Shown here piece by piece: positions 35,753-43,945 of a stretch of 64,000 nt of DNA. The position numbers and the translations under genes were made by a program. Numbering within the stretch: position 1 is the first letter of the stretch; every line of letters begins with the position of its first letter. The notes beneath the pieces are model-generated. The model did no database searches, was not told the DNA's origin, and worked only from the letters and a program-made list of their open reading frames with translations. This DNA comes from Kineosporia babensis (GTDB lineage: Bacteria; Actinomycetota; Actinomycetes; Actinomycetales; Kineosporiaceae): positions 496,001-560,000 of the forward strand of contig NZ_JAJOMB010000001.1 of the NCBI RefSeq assembly GCF_021129305.1. The letters are read 5' to 3'.

Positions 35753-35965
35753 TCAGGGAAGCAGAGCCAGGATCAAGAACACAGCGAGGATCCCGGTGAC
35801 GATGAAGGCGACCGTGCCGTGCCGGTCCACCACCGTCACCTGGGCCTGGAAGCGCCGCGGATCGTTCTGCCGACTGCGGCGCAGCAGACCGGTCCCCAGG
35901 CTCAGGATCAGCAGTCCGCCGAGTACGGCGCGGACCATCAGCATGGTGTTGTCGGTGTCGTACAT
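35753..35965 (-). CDS. Small two-helix membrane protein, DUF3592-like C-terminal fragment
   Basis: 70 residues. An N-terminal helix (MLMVRAVLGGLLILSLGTGLL), a short basic polar segment and a second helix (VAFIVTGILAVFLILALL). DPRRFQAQVTVVDRHG matches the PEQFQVQVIWIERHG segment of the 36484 gene, so the two are partial paralogs. It starts one base after the upstream gene. Probably an integral membrane protein of unknown role. Confidence 0.55.
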   Translation of the reverse strand: MYDTDNTMLMVRAVLGGLLILSLGTGLLRRSRQNDPRRFQAQVTVVDRHGTVAFIVTGILAVFLILALLP

Positions 35966-35966
35966 C

Positions 35967-36359
35967 TCAGCGGTAGGCCGCCGGCTGCGCGGCCCGCCGA
36001 ACCGGCACGAACCACAGGGCCACCGCGACCGCCACGACCGTGATCAGCCAGGTGAACGTCCGCTGGGTCACGGTGTTGCCGGCCACGTCCACGCTCAGCC
36101 AGATCCACACCGAGAGCAGGTGCCACAGCAACGACACCAGGATCGCAGACACGGCAAAGCCCGCCATGGAGGGCCTCTCGGCGGCCCGGCGCCGGTACAG
36201 CAGTCCGGCCGCCGCCACCGCTAGTGCGTGACTGCCCAGGTTCATCACGGTCGCCGTGCCGTCCGACATCACCGTGTCGCCCCAGAAGATCCCGAGCACC
36301 AAAGAGTAGGCCACGAAGATCAGGCCTGCAGCCAGCCAAGAGCGCAGGAAGATGGTCAT
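35967..36359 (-). CDS. Hypothetical four-helix membrane protein, 130 residues
   Basis: Helices at LRSWLAAGLIFVAYSLVLGIFW, NLGSHALAVAAAGLLY, FAVSAILVSLLWHLLSVWIWL and FTWLITVVAVAVALWFVPV, ending in a short basic tail. No family recognised. It lies between the two DUF3592-like fragments in the same orientation. Confidence 0.6.
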   Translation of the reverse strand: MTIFLRSWLAAGLIFVAYSLVLGIFWGDTVMSDGTATVMNLGSHALAVAAAGLLYRRRAAERPSMAGFAVSAILVSLLWHLLSVWIWLSVDVAGNTVTQRTFTWLITVVAVAVALWFVPVRRAAQPAAYR

Positions 36360-36483
36360 CTGCAGTTCGTCCTTCGGTTGCGGTCGCCGATCGTCGGATC
36401 GGTCGCATCGTCGCCCATCAGTCGCGCTTGGCGAAATCCACCATCGGACGGGCGCCGTCGGAGGTAGCCCCAGGAAAGAACTT

Positions 36484-36774
36484 TCACGCCGCTCCCGTGA
36501 GAGTAGGTAGCAGCAGGAGCAGGCCTACGAAAGCGACCAGCGCGGCGGCGGCGACGAAGCAGAGGCTGCCGTGCCGCTCGATCCAGATCACCTGGACCTG
36601 AAACTGCTCCGGGTGCTCCGGGTCGTACCAAACCGGTACCTTTCGGCCGCTCACCGGTATCGTGATCTTCACTCCGCCACGGCGCCTGAGGTGAAAGGTC
36701 TGCCCCTGGGCAGTCGTGTAGCGCACCACAGGCTGAAGGTTGCCGGTTCCGGCCGAGTTCAGGCCCGGCCCCAC
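36484..36774 (-). CDS. DUF3592-like membrane protein lacking the N-terminal helix
   Basis: 96 residues. QPVVRYTTAQGQTFHLRRRGG...PVWYDPEHPEQFQV is the extracytoplasmic core typical of DUF3592 proteins (P-V-V-R-Y-x-T..G, then V-x-Y-D-P..P). One C-terminal helix follows (FVAAAALVAFVGLLLLLPTL). The usual first helix is missing. The GTG at 36774 has only a weak SD, so the gene may be truncated or start differently. The conserved upstream element at 36808-36854 lies 34 bases away. Confidence 0.55.
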   Translation of the reverse strand: MGPGLNSAGTGNLQPVVRYTTAQGQTFHLRRRGGVKITIPVSGRKVPVWYDPEHPEQFQVQVIWIERHGSLCFVAAAALVAFVGLLLLLPTLTGAA

Positions 36775-36807
36775 TGTAAAGACCTAACCAGCGAAAATGC
36801 AGGCCAA

Positions 36808-36854
36808 GTGAAGGGCCTCACGTCCGATGCGAGAACCTGATGACCCACGGTCAG
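36808..36854 (-). promoter_or_regulatory. Conserved upstream element, copy 2
   Basis: It has the same blocks and spacing as 35496-35542 (CTGACC-N2-GGGTC, N10, CGCATCGGACGTGA, N5, TTCAC on the minus strand). It sits just upstream of the DUF3592-like gene, suggesting co-regulation with the A/B operon. Confidence 0.65.
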
Positions 36855-36948
36855 AAATCTCTTACGGCAGGTCCGGGATTTGAACGGGAGTCCGAGACGG
36901 AACGACCACACAGCGTCCACAGCTTGCCAGCCGCCACGGGACCTATCT

Positions 36949-36982
36949 GAGCCGGGCCGGCGCACCTTCGCCGGCTGGGCTC
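36949..36982 (-). terminator. Terminator of the DUF192 gene
   Basis: A GAGCC-3-CCGGCG stem pairs with CGCCGG-3-GGCTC around a 6-base loop, 24 bases after the stop codon. GC-rich with no U-run. Confidence 0.6.
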
Positions 36983-37006
36983 TGAAACCCGGCAGCCGAC
37001 TGACGA

Positions 37007-37339
37007 TCACGAATCCAGACTGAGCACGCTCCCCGCCACGATCCCCCAGGCCGCCGCCCGCCCGGCCTCAAGCTCCAGAATCCAGGCCGCGCGCAGTCGG
37101 GGCAGACCCAGACGGTTGCGCGGCATGGTCGTCACCGCGATCACCCGGCCGTCGCGCCGCACGTAGACCACGTCGATCGCGAACCGCATCCCGAACGTGT
37201 GCACGCTGCTGCCCGGCATCAGCACCAGGCCGGTCCCGATCCCGTCGCGCCCCAGCAGCCCCTTCGAGCGCTGCCGGTAGCTGGTGGCCACCTCCACCCG
37301 GGCGATCTGGATGCCATCGAGCCGCAGTCCCGCCATCAC
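37007..37339 (-). CDS. DUF192-family protein
   Basis: 110 residues. RQRSKGLLGRDGIGTGLVLMPGSSVHTFGMRFAIDVVYVRRDGRVI and ILELEAGRAAAWGI are the DUF192 (COG1430) hallmarks, including the M/H-T-x-x-M-x-F-x-I-D-V block. This version has no signal peptide, unlike many. Biochemical function is unknown. DUF192 genes are sometimes found beside Tad pilus loci, and one starts about 3 kb away here. Confidence 0.85.
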   Translation of the reverse strand: MMAGLRLDGIQIARVEVATSYRQRSKGLLGRDGIGTGLVLMPGSSVHTFGMRFAIDVVYVRRDGRVIAVTTMPRNRLGLPRLRAAWILELEAGRAAAWGIVAGSVLSLDS

Positions 37340-37420
37340 TCGTCCCTCATATCAGTCGCAAAGGTAACAATCACGCGAATCGCCACCATGTAATCGTCCG
37401 GTACGGCACAGTGACCAGTG

Positions 37421-38713
37421 ATGAGCCTGATCGTTCGTCGCCCGGACCGAACGGCGCTCCCGGACGCCGGCCCCTCGCCCATCCGGTACCTCGCCGTGCT
37501 CAGCGGCAGTTGCCTGGCGGTGCTGGTCACGGCGGTGCTGATGCCGCTGGCCGGGCACGGGGTACGCAGCGCCTTCTGCGCCGAGGACGACTCGGCCTGC
37601 CGTGCCCCGGCCGTGGCCGCGGTCTCCTGCCGGGTGCTCAGCCACGCCGACGTGGTGCCGGACGACGCGGTGGTGTTCACCGACGATCTGGGCGGCTCCG
37701 GGCGGCTGACGCTGAGCCGGACGGTGGACAAGAACGCGGTGGTTCACTGGTTCGTGCGGCGCGACGACGTGCCCGGTTCGGTGCGCGGGGGTGAACTCAC
37801 CGAGTTCCCCACCGAGAGCGCGGCGCGCGCCTACATCACCGCGGCGCAGCACGAACCGGTCCGGCTAGGGCTGCAGGAGGCGGATCCGACCGGGTTGCTG
37901 GCCCGGATCGCCGACACGGTCGACGGCCATCCGCTGCCCCGGGCGATGGTTCCCGAACCGCACGCCTATTTCGTGGACGCGGGTTCGGCTCTGGATCTCG
38001 GCGCGCAGGCTCGTTCGGGAGTTGGCGGTAGCATCATCAGTGGCGGGGTGAGCGGAGTGGCCGAGGTTCGGGTCACCCGCCAGGACTCCCCGGCTACAAC
38101 CATTTTCGTGGAACTCACCAGTGAAGCGGCCGAAGCCTTCGGGCTCGGCTCGGGCGCCGGCAAGACGGTCGCCGGGGTCACCTTCGACGACCTGGGCCGA
38201 CCCCGGCAGTTGGTGGTCGAGACGGCGGGCCGGTTGCGGGGGTGGCTCGGTCCCACCGCCGAGGCACCAACGCGTCTGCTGGGAACGCTTTTGGACGTCC
38301 ACCAGGCCGACGATTCCTCGGATCCGGCTGAGCCGGCAGCGAACCAGGAACCCGAACCGTTCACCGGGCGGGCGGTGATCCGGATCGACCTGATGCGCAC
38401 CGAAGTCGCCGACGCCGCTGCCGATGCCCTGCACCGGCTGGGGATACCGCTGCTGCTGAACCTGGGCGACACCGACCTGCGTCCGGACTCCGTCCTGGCC
38501 GAAGATCCGGTGCAGGAGCTGTACGAGTTGCTCGACTCCGGATCTCCGGGTGGCTCTTTCACGGTGAGTGCCTACCGGACCAGCCCTGGCGATGCGACCG
38601 AGGCGGTGCTGGGGATGCAGGGTGGGCTGACCGTGCGCGGGGCCCTGCCCGGTGACGACTTCTACTACGCGCCCGGCCAGGGGCTGGTCAGGTGGCAGAC
38701 GTGCGCGTCCTGA
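37421..38713 (+). CDS. Hypothetical membrane-anchored protein, 430 residues
   Basis: One N-terminal helix (YLAVLSGSCLAVLVTAVLMPLAG), then an extracytoplasmic region with an early Cys-rich stretch (SAFCAEDDSACRAP...VSCRV). The body has two alternating halves (residues ~60-260 and ~310-425), the second beginning GRAVIRIDLMRTEVADAAADALHRLG. No catalytic motifs seen and no family recognised. The start is the ATG at 37421 (a GTG directly precedes it). It is followed by an overlapping lipoprotein gene; the set faces the Tad locus. Confidence 0.65.
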   Translation: MSLIVRRPDRTALPDAGPSPIRYLAVLSGSCLAVLVTAVLMPLAGHGVRSAFCAEDDSACRAPAVAAVSCRVLSHADVVPDDAVVFTDDLGGSGRLTLSRTVDKNAVVHWFVRRDDVPGSVRGGELTEFPTESAARAYITAAQHEPVRLGLQEADPTGLLARIADTVDGHPLPRAMVPEPHAYFVDAGSALDLGAQARSGVGGSIISGGVSGVAEVRVTRQDSPATTIFVELTSEAAEAFGLGSGAGKTVAGVTFDDLGRPRQLVVETAGRLRGWLGPTAEAPTRLLGTLLDVHQADDSSDPAEPAANQEPEPFTGRAVIRIDLMRTEVADAAADALHRLGIPLLLNLGDTDLRPDSVLAEDPVQELYELLDSGSPGGSFTVSAYRTSPGDATEAVLGMQGGLTVRGALPGDDFYYAPGQGLVRWQTCAS

Positions 38714-39291
38714 TCACGGCCGTGCTGATCCTGCTGCTGGCCGGATGTTCCAGTCCACCGGTGCGCGAGCGCGACCCAGAACCGTTGAACGACGGCCGTA
38801 AGCAACTACTGCCGTTGTCCGGTCTGAAGCACTACACGGCGGGTTTCGGATCGCTGAGTTTCCAGCTTCCGGAAGACGTGGACTACGAACCGCTGAGCAC
38901 CAGCGCCGACGAGCAGGGGGCCGAGGTGCGCACCTGGCGGGCTCCGGCGCCGGACGGTCAATGGTGTGTGGTGATCGCCGGTGAGCAGCCGGATTACCGA
39001 GGGGCCTTCCCCGCGGCGGCGATTGCGGCGTTCGCGGCCGGCCGCGAGCCCGGCGGCGAGATCAGGCTGAACGAGCCGATCGATCCGGTGCCCGGCACGA
39101 TGTCCGGAGTCAGCCAGCACAGCCAGTACCCGATCATCCCCGGCGATCTGAGCAGTGCGCCGGGTGCGTTGTTCGTCCGGCAGTTCCTGACCGAGGAGTC
39201 CACCCTGATCTCGCTGAACGTGGCCGGGCCGGTGAGCACGATCGCCTCGTGCCGGCTGGAGGAGATCGCCTCCACCCTGCAGAGGTCGTGA
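38692..39291 (+). CDS. Putative lipoprotein, 199 residues
   Basis: The signal sequence VLITAVLILLLAGCSSPP has a clear lipobox (LAGC). The mature domain has the pattern GFGSLSFQLPEDVDYEPLSTSADEQG...TWRAPAPDGQWCVVIAGE, a beta-rich secreted domain of unknown type. The start is GTG at 38692 or 38701, inside the end of the upstream gene (22-base overlap). It shares a base with the next gene's ATG. Probably co-expressed with both neighbours. Confidence 0.7.
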   Translation: MADVRVLITAVLILLLAGCSSPPVRERDPEPLNDGRKQLLPLSGLKHYTAGFGSLSFQLPEDVDYEPLSTSADEQGAEVRTWRAPAPDGQWCVVIAGEQPDYRGAFPAAAIAAFAAGREPGGEIRLNEPIDPVPGTMSGVSQHSQYPIIPGDLSSAPGALFVRQFLTEESTLISLNVAGPVSTIASCRLEEIASTLQRS

Positions 39292-40235
39292 TGAGCAGCC
39301 ACGCCGAACCCCAGCGGCCGCAGCTGCCCGGGCCGCAGCCGATCAGCGGCCAGGCCCCGATCACCCAGCCCACCCAGATCCTGCGCCAGCCGTTGCGGCC
39401 GGCGCTGCGGGAACGCCCGAGCCGGATCCTGCTGGCCGACGATCTGAGCACCTGGGCCGAGGAGTCGAGCCCGGGCGGCCTGCTGCGGATCTCGTCGGCC
39501 ACCCGGCTGGCCCGGCTGGAGGATCTGGCCGGCGACGGCGCCCGGCTGATCATGCTGTGCAGCGAGGGCGCCGAGGCCGAGGTGAACCGGCAGATGGCGC
39601 TGGCCCGGGCCGCGCTGGAGGTCGAGATCACGGTGGTGGCGCTGCCCGGCGGCCCGCTCGGCCAGTACGCGGTGGCCCGGATCACCGAGCAGGCGCTGAG
39701 CGTGGCCGGACGGCCGACCTCGCTGGTGGTCTCGATCCTGCCCACCCTGGCGGCCGAACTGGTCAACGTGGCGGTGCTGCACTCGGTCACCGGGCTGGAC
39801 ATCCCCGGCGTCGGGGTGGGGCATCACCTGGCTTCGCTGCTGCCCGGGCAACGCCAGTTCGCGGTCCAGCTCACCCCGCACCCACTCGTCCGTTCGGTGT
39901 CCAAAGATCTTCTGGCCGAGGGCTTCACCCGGGCCACCTTCGGCACGATCGAGTCCCGGGTGCTGATCGCCGGCCCGCTGGCCCTGCCGCCGCAGCTCGA
40001 GGTCCTGACCGGGGTCACCGACGTACCGCACCGGGTGCGCACCGAACTCGACCTGGCCGGGTTCTGGGGCGACGAAGAGGCCACCGAGATCGTCGCAGTG
40101 CCCAAGGACCCGGCCGCCTGGATTGCGCAACGCGTTCCGGTGCAGCCGCATTCGCCCTGCGACTGGTGCGGGGCGGCGCTGGCCACGTCGGCCTCGCGCT
40201 GTGTGTTCTGCGGCTACGTGGTGGTCAGCCGATGA
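39291..40235 (+). CDS. Hypothetical protein with C-terminal zinc-ribbon-like motif
   Basis: 314 residues. The N-terminal ~60 are Pro/Gln-rich and likely disordered. The middle is an alpha/beta domain (SRILLADDLSTWAEE...ARLIMLCSEGAEAEVNRQMALARAALEVEITVVALPGGP). The end carries CDWCGAAL...CVFCGYV, two Cys-x-x-Cys pairs typical of a treble-clef or rubredoxin-like zinc ribbon. No signal peptide, so it is cytosolic. I do not recognise the family. It overlaps the convergent tadG-like gene by 11 bases and is coupled to the upstream lipoprotein gene. Confidence 0.65.
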   Translation: MSSHAEPQRPQLPGPQPISGQAPITQPTQILRQPLRPALRERPSRILLADDLSTWAEESSPGGLLRISSATRLARLEDLAGDGARLIMLCSEGAEAEVNRQMALARAALEVEITVVALPGGPLGQYAVARITEQALSVAGRPTSLVVSILPTLAAELVNVAVLHSVTGLDIPGVGVGHHLASLLPGQRQFAVQLTPHPLVRSVSKDLLAEGFTRATFGTIESRVLIAGPLALPPQLEVLTGVTDVPHRVRTELDLAGFWGDEEATEIVAVPKDPAAWIAQRVPVQPHSPCDWCGAALATSASRCVFCGYVVVSR

Positions 40236-40947
40236 TCTCGATGCGCATGCTCTCGCGGACCGCGTCGAGCACCTCGTCGGGCGGCCCCAGCACGATCGAC
40301 ACCTCCGGGAACGGCAGGATCTCGAGGACTTCCAGGTGCATCGCGTCGGCGAAGGTGAAGCAGTCCGAGTCCGTCCCGAACCGGGCCATGGTGGTGTCGA
40401 TCAGCCAGTGCGCCAGAGCCGTCCGGTTCAGCTGACCCAGGTCCGGGCACTGCTCGAAGACGATCCGGGTGGTAGCGGCGGCCTGGGCCCGGGAGCCCTG
40501 CACATCGGCCGGCCCGTCGATCACCTGCCCGGGCGGGGCCAGCACCCCCACCTGAACCCCGTCTCCGGTACCGGCCAGATAGACGTCCCCGCAGCCCAGA
40601 CCGGCTGAGTGCGGGTTGTCGCCCCAGTTGCGCTGGGCCGCTGCGCAGGCCGCGCCGGTGAGGTCTGCCTCGAAACCGCCCAGCGGCGCGAACAGCAGGT
40701 TCAGGCGCCAGGGGATCTCGCCGGCCGACTGCAGGATGGCCGCGTCACGCATCTGATGGGTGGCCGCCACCGCGGCCGAGTCGGCGGCCGTCTGGGTCTG
40801 GGTCTTCTGCTCCGAGGCGCTGCCCACCTGGGCGAAGAGCAGGCCGAGAAAGAGCAGGGCGGCCACGACGAGGAGGAGGGCCGGCGCGATTTGGCCCTCC
40901 TCCTCTTCTGGACGACGTCGGGGCCGCACGGGATGCGGTGACTTCAT
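40225..40947 (-). CDS. TadG/TadE-like Flp pilus-associated protein
   Basis: 240 residues from the ATG at 40947. EEEEGQIAPALLLVVAALLFLGLLFAQVG is the prepilin-like N-terminal helix of TadG-type minor pilins (Gly-Gln at the processing site, though the usual Glu+5 is absent). TQTAADSAAVAATHQMRDAA follows, typical of TadG N-terminal domains. The rest is an extracellular domain with several Cys. The last gene of the Tad locus, 17 bases after flp. Confidence 0.8.
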   Translation of the reverse strand: MKSPHPVRPRRRPEEEEGQIAPALLLVVAALLFLGLLFAQVGSASEQKTQTQTAADSAAVAATHQMRDAAILQSAGEIPWRLNLLFAPLGGFEADLTGAACAAAQRNWGDNPHSAGLGCGDVYLAGTGDGVQVGVLAPPGQVIDGPADVQGSRAQAAATTRIVFEQCPDLGQLNRTALAHWLIDTTMARFGTDSDCFTFADAMHLEVLEILPFPEVSIVLGPPDEVLDAVRESMRIEIIG

Positions 40948-40964
40948 CCGGTGCGGCCGCGTCG

Positions 40965-41159
40965 TCAGCCTCCCGCGCCGAAGATCTCGTTGATCTTGTT
41001 GGTGATGTTCGTGGCGATGGTCTGCCCGATGTTGCTGGTGGCGATCGCGACGATGATGATCGCCACGATCACGACGATGCCCATGTACTCGGCCGCGGTC
41101 TGCCCCCGCTCGCGCCCGCCCACGTGACGCTGCAGGCCGCAGTAGAAGCGGATGATCAT
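40965..41159 (-). CDS. flp: Flp-type major pilin
   Basis: 64 residues. The leader MIIRFYCGLQRHVGGRERG is followed by QTAAEYMGIVVIVAIIIVAIA. Glu+5 and Tyr+6 after the Gly-Gln cleavage site are the Flp signature. The C-terminus is short (IGQTIATNITNKINEIFGAGG). After cleavage by a prepilin peptidase, not present in this window, it should polymerise into the Tad pilus. The ATG at 41159 is preferred to a longer start at 41204. Confidence 0.88.
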   Translation of the reverse strand: MIIRFYCGLQRHVGGRERGQTAAEYMGIVVIVAIIIVAIATSNIGQTIATNITNKINEIFGAGG

Positions 41160-41247
41160 CCGGCACTCCCCTCGTTGTCGCCGAACGCTAGGGCCAACCA
41201 CCAATCCGGGACGAGGGCCCCCGGGCCCAGTCGCGGGCCCAAAACCC

Positions 41248-41895
41248 TCATCGCGCGGTACCCACCCACACCGCCACGGCCTGGGCCCGGGACGTCACCC
41301 CGAGCTTGGCGAAGATCCGGTTTACATGGTTCTTCACGGTTTTCGGGGCCAGGAACAGCAGCCCGGCGATCTCGCCGTTGGTGCGCCCGGCGGCCAGCAA
41401 CTGCATCACCCCGGCCTCCCGCTCGGACAACAGCGCAGCCACCGCCGGATCGGCCGCCGGTACGGCCTCGGGCGGCGGCGGGGTACCGGCCAGCACCCGC
41501 ACCGCCGAGGCGCTGAACACCGACCCACCCCCGGCCGCGGCCAGAATGTTCTGCACCACCGCGTTCTCGTCGAAAGTGCCGTACACCAGGTAACCCCGCG
41601 CCCCGTAACGCACCGCCGCCCGCACCGTCTCGTCCTCCTCGGACGAGGTCAGCATCAGCACGCAGGTGAAGGTGGCCAGCTCGGGCAGCACCTCCAGCCC
41701 GGAGGTGCCCGGCATTCGCACATCCAGCAGCACCACGTCGGGCTTCAGCTCCCGGGCCAGGCGCAACGCCTCGCTCCCGTCCGAGGCCTCACCCACCAGC
41801 TGCGTGGCCGGATCCGCAGTGAGCAGATGGCGCAGGCCGATCCGGATCACCGGGTTGTCGTCGGCCACCAGGACCGTCACCGGATGCTCAGCCAT
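41248..41895 (-). CDS. LuxR-family response regulator embedded in the Tad locus
   Basis: 215 residues. Receiver domain with VADDNP, phospho-Asp in VVLLDVRMPG and switch residues in LMLTSSEED; C-terminal LuxR/NarL helix-turn-helix (LSEREAGVMQLLAAGRTNGEIAGLLFLAPKTVKNHVNRIFAKLGV). It overlaps the upstream kinase by eight bases. Placement between tadC and flp implies control of pilus genes, perhaps of the downstream flp. Confidence 0.9.
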   Translation of the reverse strand: MAEHPVTVLVADDNPVIRIGLRHLLTADPATQLVGEASDGSEALRLARELKPDVVLLDVRMPGTSGLEVLPELATFTCVLMLTSSEEDETVRAAVRYGARGYLVYGTFDENAVVQNILAAAGGGSVFSASAVRVLAGTPPPPEAVPAADPAVAALLSEREAGVMQLLAAGRTNGEIAGLLFLAPKTVKNHVNRIFAKLGVTSRAQAVAVWVGTAR

Positions 41896-43042
41896 GGCCG
41901 GGCAGAACCAGCCGCACGGTGGTACCCATCCCCGGACTGCTCGTCACCTGCAGACCTCCCCCGCTGCGGTTCGCCCGCTCGGTCATCCCGAGCAACCCGA
42001 AGTGCCCCGGATGCCCGGCCGAGACATCAAACCCGCGCCCGTCGTCCGTTATCTGCAGGACCACCTCACCACCGGAGGCCGCCAGCGTGAGCGTGACCAG
42101 ATGCGCCTGCGCGTGCTTGACCACGTTGTGCAGCGCCTCCGACGTCACGGCCAGCATGGTGCTCCGGCCCGCCGCATCAGGCCCGGCCCGAGGCGACTTG
42201 CGCTCGTCGTGCACCTCGACGCTCAATGGATGCCCGGCAATGGCCACCCCGGCCCGCTCCTGCAGCGCCTGAACCAAGCTGCTGGAACCGTTTTCGCGCA
42301 AGCCCTGAATCACCACCCGCGATTGCCCGGCCAGCCCTTCGGCGGTCTCCCCGATCACTCCGGCCGCCTCCCGGGCCGACCGCAGATCACCGCGCTCCAA
42401 GGAGCTGCGCAACGTCTGGCTCAAAAGCCATACCCCGTGCAGATCCTTGGTCAAAGAATCGTGCAGCTCGCGAGCCACCCGGAGCCGTTCTTCCCGAACC
42501 GCAGCCGTGCGCCGCAACTTCCACAGCTGGCTCGCGGTTCGCTCCTGCTCGTTCAGCAGCCGACGCAGGGCCACCCCGGCCGGACCCGCCGCCAGAACCA
42601 GCGCCGGCAAAGTGATCGTGGTGTGAAAATCGCTGCCGCCGGGCACATATCCGGCCTGAAACACCAGCAGCACACCGTACGTCAGGGCCCCGGCCAGACT
42701 GACCGCCAGCACCGGCCGCGCGCGATGAATCAGGCCGGCCAGCACCCCGCCCGCCACCACGTACAGCACCATCGGGGTACCCAGCCCGGCCAGGCCCAGC
42801 GCGATCAGCGCCACCCCTTGGTCGAGCACCAGCACCAGTGGCCGCCGGGCCCGTTTCAGCAGCGTCCAGTAGCGCAGCGCCAGGTAGTTCAGCGCCATCA
42901 TGATCAGCAGTACCAGGATCAGGGCCACGGCCGGGTCGTGGTTGGTCCGCAGCGCCACCACACTCAGGCCCGGGGCGGCGATCCGCGGGATCAGCACGTA
43001 CTGGGCCAGCCGCCCCACCGCGTCCGGGGGCGGGCCGTTCAT
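41888..43042 (-). CDS. Sensor histidine kinase embedded in the Tad locus
   Basis: 384 residues. Six or so membrane helices in the first ~150 residues, a coiled linker (LRRTAAVREERLRVA) and a HisKA_3 box RELHDSLTKDLHGVW with His near residue 197. The HATPase_c domain has EALHNVVKHAQAH and GRGFDVSAGHPGHFGLLGMTERA. It overlaps tadC upstream (ATGA) and its regulator downstream, so it is made as part of the pilus operon. Confidence 0.9.
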   Translation of the reverse strand: MNGPPPDAVGRLAQYVLIPRIAAPGLSVVALRTNHDPAVALILVLLIMMALNYLALRYWTLLKRARRPLVLVLDQGVALIALGLAGLGTPMVLYVVAGGVLAGLIHRARPVLAVSLAGALTYGVLLVFQAGYVPGGSDFHTTITLPALVLAAGPAGVALRRLLNEQERTASQLWKLRRTAAVREERLRVARELHDSLTKDLHGVWLLSQTLRSSLERGDLRSAREAAGVIGETAEGLAGQSRVVIQGLRENGSSSLVQALQERAGVAIAGHPLSVEVHDERKSPRAGPDAAGRSTMLAVTSEALHNVVKHAQAHLVTLTLAASGGEVVLQITDDGRGFDVSAGHPGHFGLLGMTERANRSGGGLQVTSSPGMGTTVRLVLPGHG

Positions 43043-43944
43043 AGTGAACCCAGATCCACGTCGGAGCCCAGGAACAGGGCCAGCACCAGCAGCGCCACCA
43101 CGGCCGGCATGATCACCATGGTGATGATCAGGCTGACCCGGGGTGCGGCCCGGGAGGCCCGGCGCCGGGCGATCTGGGCGAACTCGCGGCGCATGTCCTC
43201 GGCCAGCTGGTTCAGCGTGTCGGCGAGCGGGGCCCCGAGTTCCTCGGCCTGGATCATCGCGGTGACGAACAGGCCCATCGTGGCCGAGCGGGGGTTGCGC
43301 TCACGCAGTTCGAGGAAGGCGTCGCGGCGGCGGACCCCGACCTCCATCCGGTGCATCGTCCGGCGGACCTCCTCGGCCAGCGGTCCCTCCAGGGTTTCGC
43401 CGACCCGTTCCATCGCCGCCCGAAAGCCCAGCCCGGCCGTGACGGTGATAGCCAGCACGTCGAGGAAATCCGGCAGTTCCAGCTCGATCCGGCGTTGCCG
43501 GCGCTGCGCCTCGCTGTACAGCCAGACCGAGGGGTAGACCAGGAGCAGCAACGCCGCCGGCAGGGCGAGGAGCGGCAGTTCCCGGATCAGCAGCGTGAAC
43601 CCGCCGAGCAGGGCCAGAACGGCGTAGGCGCCCTGCAGTTCGGCGAATCCGGCGACGTCCATGTTGCGGGGCTGGCCGGCCGCCGCGAGCAGGTTGCGCA
43701 CCTCCAGCCGCCAGCGCGGGCCGAGCATGCCGCTGATCGCCGGACCGGTGCGCCGGCCGAGCAGCCGGTAGGTACCGGCCACCAGCGGGATCCGGGCACC
43801 GACCGGTCCGCGGCCGACCATCGGCAGGGAACCGGTGTCCAGCAGCGACACGTCGGGCGGGGCCTTCAGCAGCTGCCACCCGTACAGGCCGAACAGGTAC
43901 ACCAGGAGTCCGCTGAGGGCGAAAGTGACCGCGGTGGTGTTCAT
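43039..43944 (-). CDS. tadC: Tad pilus inner-membrane protein TadC
   Basis: 301 residues with a type II secretion F domain: LPDFLDVLAITVTAGLGFRAAMERVGET, RERNPRSATMGLFVTAMIQAEELGAPLADTLNQLAEDMRREFAQ, then a C-terminal helix pair. TadB and TadC form the membrane platform on which the CpaF ATPase acts. It begins one base after the tadB stop. Confidence 0.9.
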   Translation of the reverse strand: MNTTAVTFALSGLLVYLFGLYGWQLLKAPPDVSLLDTGSLPMVGRGPVGARIPLVAGTYRLLGRRTGPAISGMLGPRWRLEVRNLLAAAGQPRNMDVAGFAELQGAYAVLALLGGFTLLIRELPLLALPAALLLLVYPSVWLYSEAQRRQRRIELELPDFLDVLAITVTAGLGFRAAMERVGETLEGPLAEEVRRTMHRMEVGVRRRDAFLELRERNPRSATMGLFVTAMIQAEELGAPLADTLNQLAEDMRREFAQIARRRASRAAPRVSLIITMVIMPAVVALLVLALFLGSDVDLGSL

Positions 43945-43945
43945 C

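Noticed and set aside
36868-36900. tRNA T-arm-like sequence (GTTCAAATC on the minus strand)
   Set aside because: The flanking bases do not form the T stem and no acceptor, D or anticodon arm could be folded. Chance match or a very old fragment.
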